35,385 nucleotides of DNA from JBNKWA01 sp050299555 (GTDB lineage Bacteria; Pseudomonadota; Alphaproteobacteria; Rhodobacterales; Rhodobacteraceae). The notes under the pieces are model-generated. The model made no database searches, was not told the origin of the DNA, and saw only the letters and a list, made by a program, of their open reading frames with translations. Where the stretch lies: contig JBNKWA010000022.1 of the NCBI GenBank assembly GCA_050299555.1, forward strand, positions 1 to 35,385, read 5' to 3'. Each line of letters opens with the position of its first letter. The first letter of the stretch is position 1. Positions 1 to 5,576 of the stretch are shown in pieces. The position numbers and the translations under genes were made by a program.

Positions 1-1
1 G

Positions 2-631
2 ATGCTCGTGGGTCTTGGGTTCTTTCTGGACCGCGAGAAAGACATTCACTGGCTGGACATCATCGAAACCCGGGCATCGCGGCTCGCAGCGGTAAAGAGC
101 GTCGAGGTCGTCATTGTTCTGCTGACCATTTTCGGCTTCTCGAGACTTCTGGACCCCGCCGAGTCAATCGTCTTCTTCCATGCGGCGATCTGGGGATTGC
201 TGGCATTTCTGCTGGTCGACGTTCTGGGCTCGTTGCTAGATCATGCCGAACAGGCCAAGAAATCCGCTGCCGGAGGCGGTCTCGGTGCGTTCCTGTATCT
301 GGAAGTGCTCGACGCATCGTTTTCGTTCGATGGCGTCATCGGGGCGTTTGCGATTAGCCAAAATCTCTTCGTCATCGCGATCGGTCTGGGAATCGGCGCA
401 ATGTATGTCCGCTCAATGACCATCATGCTGGTCGAGAAGGGAACGCTGGCCGAGTATCGTTATCTCGAACATGGAGCTTTCTACGCGATTATCGCGCTAT
501 CTCTGGTCATGTTTGCCCAATCCTTGGTGCATGTGCCCGAGGTCCTGGCGGGAACCGGTGGCACCCTTCTGATCGGGCTTGCCCTCTGGTCCTCGCTGAG
601 GTGGCGTCGGATCCAGCCATCGGATTCCTGA
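2..631 (+). CDS. DUF475 (TerC-like) integral membrane protein, C-terminal part
   Basis: The window opens inside this gene; the ATG at base 2 is probably an internal Met, so the N-terminus is missing. The visible 209 residues hold several hydrophobic segments (roughly residues 30-50, 60-78, 110-135, 160-180 and 185-200). A conserved acidic membrane motif LDASFSFDGVIGAFA lies near residue 103, followed by IGLGIGAM and a YLEHGAFYAI segment, which together are typical of DUF475 proteins. DUF475 is related to TerC, a family linked to metal or tellurite handling and membrane metal export. The exact substrate is unknown and nothing here settles it. It ends in TGA 64 bp before the next gene. The family call is fairly secure; the role is not. 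Confidence 0.8.
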   Translation: MLVGLGFFLDREKDIHWLDIIETRASRLAAVKSVEVVIVLLTIFGFSRLLDPAESIVFFHAAIWGLLAFLLVDVLGSLLDHAEQAKKSAAGGGLGAFLYLEVLDASFSFDGVIGAFAISQNLFVIAIGLGIGAMYVRSMTIMLVEKGTLAEYRYLEHGAFYAIIALSLVMFAQSLVHVPEVLAGTGGTLLIGLALWSSLRWRRIQPSDS

Positions 632-695
632 CCTTCGAAGGGCGCGATAGCGGGACACACCGCGCCCCAAATGCACCAAGAAGGAAGCCACAGAG

Positions 696-1574
696 ATGTC
701 AGACGATTTCTGCCAAGATCCAGCGCCCGTGCGTCGACCGGACTTCATCCCACCGGAAGGGGCTTGTGACAGCCACGCACATGTCTTCGGGCCGCCGGAC
801 CGATTCCCAGCCCAACCCGACGCGGCCTATGAGGGCCCAAATGCGCCGGTGGAAACATATCTGAACGCGCTTGACCGGCTGGGGATGGCGCGCGGCGTGC
901 TCGTACAGCCAGCAATCTACGGGTTCGACAACGGCGCGCTGCTGGATGCGCTTCAAAGCGCCCCGGAACGGTTGCGAGGAGTCGGGCTGGCCGATGCCTC
1001 CGTGCCGCGGTCGGTGCTGGAAGACTACGCAGCATCCGGCATGAAAGGGTTGCGCTTTGCTGTCTTTCCAAAGGGCGCTGATAATCTCGGCGGTGTCAGC
1101 ATCGACGAAATCGCGGCGATGGCCCCAGCGCTGCGCGACTTGGGGTTACATGCCCAGGTCTGGGCGGCACCGTCACTTCTTTTGCAGCGCCTGCCAGGTT
1201 TTCTCGATCTCGGGCTTCCGGTCGTGATCGATCATATGGCCCGAATTGACACCAACGTCGGTGTGACCAGCCCCGAAATACAAGGGCTTCTCGCATTGTT
1301 GCGCAAACATGACCGTCTTTGGATCAAGCTCCTGCCCAATCGTGTCACGCACAAGCCCAAGGTGTTCAGCGACGTGCGCCCCTATTTCGACGCGTTTCTG
1401 GATGCGGCGCCGGATCGGGCGGTTTGGGGGTCGGACTGGCCATTCGTCCGGATGGGATCGCGCACACCTGAGGCCGGGGACCTGTTGGACCTGTTCGCCG
1501 AGTGGACATCGGACGCCGGTCGGCGCCAAGCGCTTCTGGTGGACAACCCGGCGCGGCTCTACGGCTGGCCTTGA
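696..1574 (+). CDS. Amidohydrolase-superfamily TIM-barrel hydrolase (PDC/lactone hydrolase-like)
   Basis: A complete 292-residue metal-dependent hydrolase of the amidohydrolase_2 (COG3618) type. The first metal motif CDSHAHVFGP (HxH) is near residue 25. The C-terminal WGSDWPF motif near residue 250 carries the catalytic Asp. A VIDHMARID motif lies near residue 180. Relatives include 2-pyrone-4,6-dicarboxylate hydrolase (LigI), 4-sulfomuconolactone hydrolase and sugar-lactone hydrolases, so the substrate is probably a lactone or cyclic carboxylate; the sequence alone does not decide which. ATG 696 is chosen because the metal motif begins soon after it and an AGGA-rich stretch lies upstream. 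No pathway partner is visible on either side: a membrane protein lies upstream and IS wreckage downstream. It may therefore be accessory cargo. Confidence 0.8.
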   Translation: MSDDFCQDPAPVRRPDFIPPEGACDSHAHVFGPPDRFPAQPDAAYEGPNAPVETYLNALDRLGMARGVLVQPAIYGFDNGALLDALQSAPERLRGVGLADASVPRSVLEDYAASGMKGLRFAVFPKGADNLGGVSIDEIAAMAPALRDLGLHAQVWAAPSLLLQRLPGFLDLGLPVVIDHMARIDTNVGVTSPEIQGLLALLRKHDRLWIKLLPNRVTHKPKVFSDVRPYFDAFLDAAPDRAVWGSDWPFVRMGSRTPEAGDLLDLFAEWTSDAGRRQALLVDNPARLYGWP

Positions 1575-1656
1575 TCGGGGTGCTGTGACCCCCGAGCATC
1601 ATCCAGCCGCCGCCGGAGTCCGAGGATGAATTTGGCGCAGTTGCGCCGAGGGAGCA

Positions 1657-1782
1657 ATGGGCGAGTGGCCCACCGTCGTCGGCGATGCGAAGATGACCAC
1701 CGCGCTCCTCGACCGCCTCACCCACCATTGCGAGATCGTCGAGACCGGCAACGAAAGCTGGCGCTTCAAGAACCGGGCATAG
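1657..1782 (+). pseudogene. istB: IS21-family istB remnant (last ~41 codons)
   Basis: Translating 1657-1782 gives 41 residues that match the extreme C-terminus of IS21-family helper ATPases. The stretch reads GDAKMTTALLDRLTHHCEI, then VETGNESWRFKNRA and a stop. IstB proteins are about 245-260 residues, so roughly five sixths are missing: a stop codon lies in frame just upstream (1627-1629), and no istA or ATPase core is present. It is a truncated, non-functional fragment. It marks the 3' end of a former insertion sequence whose terminal repeats follow at 1858-1910. Confidence 0.8.
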
Positions 1783-1910
1783 CACAAACAGCACCCCCGC
1801 TGGCCCGCCGCCGCTGCGTTACATGGAGACTACGCAGCACCGGGCCAGCTCAGCTCAAGGGGGTCAAAGTTGGGCGCCGATAGGGGATCACGATCCAATA
1901 CCGATTGACA
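1657..1910 (+). mobile_element. 3' end of a decayed IS21-family insertion sequence
   Basis: After the istB remnant comes a long hairpin: arms GCTGGCCCG/CGGGCCAGC at 1799-1807 and 1841-1849, with inner arms GCTGCGT/ACGCAGC. Two imperfect direct repeats follow, each starting GGGG(G/A)TCA and ending in a CCGAT block (about 1858-1881 and 1883-1910). The last ends CCGATTGACA. Multiple internal repeats ending in CCGATTGACA/CA are typical of IS21-family ends, where the transposase binds. The left end and transposase genes are absent, so only the right end survives. The exact outer boundary is placed at about 1910. Confidence 0.7.
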
Positions 1911-1966
1911 CCGGATGCTCAAGGACCCGGACACCGGCAAGCGCATCGCCGCGTCGGGGGGATCGG

Positions 1967-2043
1967 TGGTAGCGGAGGAGGGACTTGAACCCCCGACACG
2001 CGGATTATGATTCCGCTGCTCTAACCAGCTGAGCTACTCCGCC
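1967..2043 (-). tRNA. tRNA-Met (CAT anticodon), elongator type
   Basis: Read on the minus strand, the 77-nt gene starts GGCGGAGTAGCTCAGCTGG and ends in an encoded CCA. The acceptor arms are GGCGGAG and CTCCGCT. The D arm GCTC-AGCTGGTTA-GAGC, the anticodon stem GCGGA/TCCGC around the loop ATCATAA, and the T arm GGGGG-TTCAAGT-CCCTC all fold correctly. The loop gives anticodon CAT. The sequence resembles alphaproteobacterial elongator tRNA-Met. A lysidine-modified tRNA-Ile(CAT) cannot be fully excluded by eye, and the non-initiator acceptor pairing argues against fMet. Its 3' end faces the IS remnant. Confidence 0.9.
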
Positions 2044-2096
2044 ACTGGCGCGGCCTTCTACGGGTGCCGCAGCGACCCGTCAAGACGCCGCGCACC

Positions 2097-3074
2097 TCAC
2101 CCGGCGGCGATCTGCGCCGCCTTCGAGACCAGCACCTCGGCCTGCCGGATCGAGGCATAGTCGATCAGCCGGCCGTCCAGCGACACCGCGCCCTTGCCTT
2201 CCTTCTCGGCCACCGCCATTGCCTCGAGGATCCGCTTCGCCTGGGCCACATCCTTTTCCGACGGGCTCATCACCTCGTTGGCAAGCGTGATCTGGCTCGG
2301 GTGGATCGCCCACTTGCCCTCGCAGCCCAGCACCGCCGCCCTCAGCGCCGCCGCGCGATAGGCATCGGCGTCCGAGAAGTTGCCGAACGGCCCGTCCACC
2401 GGCCTCAGCCCGTGCGCCCGCGCCGCCACCACCATGCGCGAGATCGCATAGTGCCACATGTCGCCCCAATGCACCGCGCGAGACCCGTCCTCCAGGGGCT
2501 CGGTCAGCACCGCATAATCGGCATTGGCACCGCCGATGCCGGTGGTCCGCGCCCGGGTCGACGCAGCATAGTCCGCCACCCCGAAATGCAGCGACTCGTT
2601 GCGCGGCGAGGCCCCGGCGATGGCGTCTATGTTCTGCATCCCCAGCGCCGTCTCGATGATCAGCTCGAAACCGACCCGCTTCCTGCGCCCCACCGCGGCC
2701 TCGATCTGGGTCACCAGCATGTCGACGGCATAGACATCCGCGGCCGTCCCCACCTTGGGGATCATGATCAGGTCCAGCCGCTCTGGCGCCTGCTCCAGCA
2801 CCTCGACCACGTCGCGGTACATGTAGTGGGTGTCGAGGCCGTTGATCCTGACCGACATGGTCTTGTTGCCCCAGTCGATATCGCCCAGCGCCTGGATGAT
2901 GTTCTTTCGCGCCTGCGGCTTGTCGTCGGGCGCCACCGCATCCTCGAGGTCGAGGAAGATCATGTCGGCGGCCGAGCGGGCGGCCTTCTCGAACAGCTTC
3001 GGCTGGCTGCCCGGCACGGCCAGCTCGCTGCGGTTGAGGCGCCCCGGCGCCTGCTCGACGGTATGAAAGCTCAT
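2097..3074 (-). CDS. mcl1: L-malyl-CoA / beta-methylmalyl-CoA lyase (HpcH/HpaI-citrate lyase family)
   Basis: A 325-residue CoA-ester lyase. The N-terminus (MSFHTVEQAPGRLNRSEL, then PGSQPKLFEKA) and the metal-binding motif FLDLEDAVAPDDK resemble Rhodobacter Mcl1. So do VRINGLDT, IMIPKV, FELIIETALG, TTGIGGANADY and the C-terminal GKWAIHPSQI. Mcl1 reversibly cleaves beta-methylmalyl-CoA to glyoxylate and propionyl-CoA, and malyl-CoA to glyoxylate and acetyl-CoA, in the ethylmalonyl-CoA route for acetyl-CoA assimilation. The open frame runs further upstream, but the ATG at 3074 matches the family start. The segment around TEPLEDGSRAVHWGDMW looks a few residues longer than in the Mcl1 I know. It is probably Mcl1; a related lyase for another acyl-CoA is possible. 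Confidence 0.85.
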   Translation of the reverse strand: MSFHTVEQAPGRLNRSELAVPGSQPKLFEKAARSAADMIFLDLEDAVAPDDKPQARKNIIQALGDIDWGNKTMSVRINGLDTHYMYRDVVEVLEQAPERLDLIMIPKVGTAADVYAVDMLVTQIEAAVGRRKRVGFELIIETALGMQNIDAIAGASPRNESLHFGVADYAASTRARTTGIGGANADYAVLTEPLEDGSRAVHWGDMWHYAISRMVVAARAHGLRPVDGPFGNFSDADAYRAAALRAAVLGCEGKWAIHPSQITLANEVMSPSEKDVAQAKRILEAMAVAEKEGKGAVSLDGRLIDYASIRQAEVLVSKAAQIAAG

Positions 3075-3461
3075 GGCTGCGGTCGGTCCCCTGCTCGGTT
3101 GGTGGCCGGCGCCGGCATCCGCCCGCCCCGGCCCGCTCGCAAGGGTCTTTACCGGCATCGGCCGCGCTTGGCGAGATCGCAGCGCAGCATGAAGGCTTGT
3201 CCATTGGTCCATATGCCTACCGACGCGGCGCGGGTGCCGCCTTGCCACGCAAACCGCCCGCCTCCTGGGCAGGATCGCCGCCAGATCCATCGCATGGCAC
3301 CGGCACGGACCGCATGTCGAACGCAGCCCCCCCGCGCGGAACAGGGGCCGAAGGCCCGCCGGGGATCGCTCGCCCGGCGACGCCCAACTCCTGGGAGGCG
3401 CGGGCACTCTTGCGGCCCGGCATCCAGCCGCAAGGCCGGAGATTTGCCGCCCCACAAAGGT
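3075..3461. other. Non-coding upstream region of the malyl-CoA lyase gene
   Basis: I see no convincing gene here. Open frames on both strands are Arg/Pro-rich products of high GC with no recognisable motif. The promoter for the minus-strand lyase gene should lie in this stretch; no strong -35/-10 pair could be picked with confidence. Confidence 0.5.
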
Positions 3462-3531
3462 GTCCCCACCGGCGTTAACACTTTTATCGTTTAAAATCAT
3501 ATACTTGGCCAGGCGTCCCCATGGGGACGCC
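3462..3531 (+). repeat. Type A intergenic repeat, copy 1 (70 bp)
   Basis: This copy begins GTCCCCACCGGCGTTAA. It continues with an AT-rich core (ACTTTTATCGTT, then AAAATCA and ATACTT) and ends in the perfect 20-bp palindrome GGCGTCCCCATGGGGACGCC at 3512-3531. The same 70-bp unit occurs inverted at 12282-12351 with about nine differences, five of them in one block just before the palindrome. The AT-rich core stands out strongly against the local GC-rich sequence. Confidence 0.85.
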
Positions 3532-3590
3532 GCAAGAAGGGGCCTCAATGCCCGCTCGGCGGAACGCTGCATCGGGGCAAGCCCTCGAGC

Positions 3591-3663
3591 GCGTCCCCAA
3601 AGGTGTCGCCACGGGAATCTCACTGAAATCAATGTCTTGACCCCCCGTCCCCATGGGGACGCC
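3591..3663 (+). repeat. Type B intergenic repeat, copy 1
   Basis: This copy begins GCGTCCCCA, has CACGGGAAT about 20 bp in, then the shared block GTCTTGACCCCCCGTCCCC, and ends in the palindrome GTCCCCATGGGGAC. It matches the copies at 3746-3814 and, inverted, 12141-12211. The 5' half is more diverged than the 3' half. Confidence 0.8.
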
Positions 3664-3702
3664 CGGCGAAGGCGCCAAAAAACGCGAGGCCGGGTGGCCG
3701 AG

Positions 3703-3739
3703 CGCGCCCCGGCGTGACCGGGGCATGATCCGGGGCGCG
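3703..3739. repeat. Spacer hairpin between type B repeats
   Basis: A perfect 10-bp inverted repeat: CGCGCCCCGG at 3703-3712 and CCGGGGCGCG at 3730-3739, with a 17-nt loop. It lies in the spacer between B copies 1 and 2. The spacer of the second mosaic (12214-12271) has an analogous but unrelated hairpin. Confidence 0.6.
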
Positions 3740-3745
3740 ATCAAC

Positions 3746-3814
3746 GCGTCCCCACACCGTCCCCACGGGAAATGCCCTGAAAACAGCACCTTGCCCCCCG
3801 TCCCCATGGGGACG
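3746..3814 (+). repeat. Type B intergenic repeat, copy 2
   Basis: This copy begins GCGTCCCCACACCGTCCCC, has the CACGGGAAAT block, then a CCTTGCCCCCCGTCCCC block, and ends in GTCCCCATGGGGACGC. Compared with copy 3 (inverted at 12141-12211) the first 30 bp and the last 30 bp are nearly the same and the middle is diverged. Confidence 0.8.
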
Positions 3815-3902
3815 CTTGGTCCGGGCCCCGAAAACCGGCCAGTTCCGCCCCAGCGGGCCGGGTTCGGGCTCGGGCCGGGTTGGGTTGGGGCACGCCGGGG
3901 CC

Positions 3903-3922
3903 GGCGTCCCCATTCGGACGCC
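3903..3922 (-). terminator. Hairpin just after the liuC stop
   Basis: GGCGTCC at 3903-3909 pairs with GGACGCC at 3916-3922 around a 6-nt loop. It begins 7 nt downstream of the liuC stop codon on the minus strand, so it would form at the 3' end of the liu transcript. There is no U-tract, so intrinsic termination is uncertain; mRNA end protection is equally possible. The arms resemble the palindromes of the neighbouring repeats. Confidence 0.45.
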
Positions 3923-3928
3923 CAGCCC

Positions 3929-4717
3929 TCAGCCGCCGGACCAGGGTGCCGGGCGCTTCTCGAAGAATGCGGCGATCCCGGCCCGGGCATCCGCCGTCTC
4001 CCAGGTATCGGCCAGCGCCTCGATGGTGGCCGCGATGGTGGCCTCGTCGACCGCCGGACCGAGGCTGCGGGCCAGGCGCTTGGCCGCCGCCACCGCCACC
4101 GGCGAGCAGGCAAGATAGGATGCCACTTCGGCCTCCACCGCCGCGTCCAGGCCCTCCGGCGTTACCGCCCGCGCGGCGAGGCCCAGCGCCGCCGCCTCGA
4201 CCCCGTCGAAAAGCCGCGACGACATGAAGACACGCCGCGCCGCGCCCTCGCCCATGCGGGTGACCACATAGGGACCGATGGTGGCCGGGATCAGCCCCAG
4301 CCGGGTCTCGGTGAAGCCGCAGCGGGCTCCCTCGACGATGATGGCCACGTCGCAAACCGACATCATGCCCAGCCCGCCGCCCATCGCCGTGCCATGCACC
4401 CGCCCGATCAGCGGCTTTTCCAGGGTGTTCATCGCCTGCAGCATACGCGCCAGCCTGGTCGCCTCGGCAACCCGCCCGGCCCGGTCGGCGGCGAACTGGG
4501 CCCGCATCCAGTCGAGATCGCCGCCGGCACAGAAGCTCTTGCCGGCGCCGGCCAGCACCACCACCCGGATCGCCGCGTCGCCATTGATGGTCGCGGCAGC
4601 GAGGGTCAACTCGTCGGCCATCTCGGACGACAGCGCGTTGTGCTTGTCGGGCCGGTTCAGCGTCAGCGTCGCCACGCCCCGCGGATCGGTATCGAGAAGG
4701 ATCGTCTTCCAGCCCAT
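3929..4717 (-). CDS. liuC: Methylglutaconyl-CoA hydratase (enoyl-CoA hydratase/isomerase family)
   Basis: A 262-residue crotonase-fold protein and the last gene of the liu operon. Family motifs are LNRPDKHNALSSEM near residue 20, the oxyanion-hole segment AGAGKSFCAGGDLDWM near residue 57, and GTAMGGGLGMMSVCDVAI near residue 110. FTETRLGLIPATIGPYV near residue 135 carries the position of the catalytic Glu. By context it hydrates 3-methylglutaconyl-CoA to HMG-CoA, the step between methylcrotonyl-CoA carboxylase and HMG-CoA lyase. The start lies 4 bp downstream of the HMG-CoA lyase stop, so the two are translationally coupled. On sequence alone it is only a crotonase-family member; the neighbourhood supplies the specificity. 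Confidence 0.88.
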   Translation of the reverse strand: MGWKTILLDTDPRGVATLTLNRPDKHNALSSEMADELTLAAATINGDAAIRVVVLAGAGKSFCAGGDLDWMRAQFAADRAGRVAEATRLARMLQAMNTLEKPLIGRVHGTAMGGGLGMMSVCDVAIIVEGARCGFTETRLGLIPATIGPYVVTRMGEGAARRVFMSSRLFDGVEAAALGLAARAVTPEGLDAAVEAEVASYLACSPVAVAAAKRLARSLGPAVDEATIAATIEALADTWETADARAGIAAFFEKRPAPWSGG

Positions 4718-4721
4718 GAAC

Positions 4722-5576
4722 TCAGCTCCTCAGACTGCGAGCAAAGGCAGCCGCCTTTGCCAGCGGCCCGGGCTCGATACCGGTCTCGAACCCCCGGCGC
4801 GCCAGATGCGCGGCCACGAGCTCGGTCGCCACGTTGCCCGCCGCGCCCGGCGCATAGGGGCAGCCGCCGAGGCCGCCCGCCGCGGCATCGAAGGCCCGCA
4901 GTCCCAGCGCCAGCGCCGCGTCGACATTCTCGACCGCCCGACCCGCGGTGTCGTGGAAATGCCCTGCCAGCCTTTCCGCCGGCACCTCGGCCAGCACCAC
5001 CTCGAGCATCGTCGTCACCCGATCCGGCGTTCCCTGGCCGATGGTGTCGCCAAGCGAGACCTCGAAACATCCGAGCCCGATCAACCGGCCGGCCACCTTT
5101 GCCACCGCTTCGGGCGCGACAGGGCCTTCATAGGGGCAATCGATGACACACGAGACATAGCCCCGGACCGGCAGCCCGGCGGCGCGGGCCGCCTCGAGGA
5201 CCGGCGCGAAGCGCTCGAAGCTTTCGTCGATGGAGCAATTGATGTTCTTGCGGCAGAAACCGTCCGACGCCGCCGTAAAGACGGCTATCTCATCAGCACC
5301 GGCAATTCGCGCCGACGCCAGCCCCTTGAGGTTCGGCACCAGCGCCGAATAGATCACGCCGGCGCGACGGCGGATGCGGGCGAAGACCTCGGCCCCGTCT
5401 GCAAGCTGCGGTATCCAGCGGGCCGAGACGAAGCTCGACACCTCGATGCGGGAGATCCCCGCCTCGGTCAGCATGTCGACCAGACGCACCTTGTCGTCGG
5501 TCGGGACCGGCCGCACCTCGTTCTGCAGCCCGTCACGAGGGCCGACCTCGACGATGGTCACGCCGCGGTCAGTCAT
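4722..5576 (-). CDS. liuE: Hydroxymethylglutaryl-CoA lyase
   Basis: This 284-residue enzyme cleaves HMG-CoA to acetoacetate and acetyl-CoA, the last step of leucine degradation. The N-terminal VEVGPRDGLQNE motif carries the Asp/Arg pair for metal and substrate. RIEVSSFVS follows near residue 45, and HFHDTAGRAVENV near residue 205 supplies the HxH metal ligands. The signature GLGGCPYAPGAAGNVATE near residue 240 contains the catalytic Cys. Length and motif order are normal for the family. The start overlaps the upstream liuD stop by 8 bp (ATGACTGA), and liuC starts just after its own stop, so it sits in a tightly packed operon. Confidence is high. Confidence 0.95.
   Translation of the reverse strand: MTDRGVTIVEVGPRDGLQNEVRPVPTDDKVRLVDMLTEAGISRIEVSSFVSARWIPQLADGAEVFARIRRRAGVIYSALVPNLKGLASARIAGADEIAVFTAASDGFCRKNINCSIDESFERFAPVLEAARAAGLPVRGYVSCVIDCPYEGPVAPEAVAKVAGRLIGLGCFEVSLGDTIGQGTPDRVTTMLEVVLAEVPAERLAGHFHDTAGRAVENVDAALALGLRAFDAAAGGLGGCPYAPGAAGNVATELVAAHLARRGFETGIEPGPLAKAAAFARSLRS

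Noticed and set aside
1626..1883. An 85-codon open frame over the IS remnant
   Set aside because: Out of frame with the istB remnant and with no recognisable content.
2064..3494. A 476-codon plus-strand open frame over the malyl-CoA lyase gene
   Set aside because: It is the antisense shadow of a clear CoA lyase; the product is Arg/His/Pro-rich with no motif.
3097..3632. Upstream extension of malyl-CoA lyase (to 511 residues)
   Set aside because: The extra 186 residues cross the type A repeat and have no homology style; family members start at the chosen ATG.
3462..3815. Possible CRISPR array from recurring GTCCCC repeats
   Set aside because: Only three units of two different kinds, repeats about 70 bp and spacers of uneven length, and no cas genes.
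3653..5146. A 497-codon plus-strand open frame over liuC/liuE
   Set aside because: Antisense shadow in high-GC DNA; low-complexity Arg/Pro product and its start is inside a repeat.
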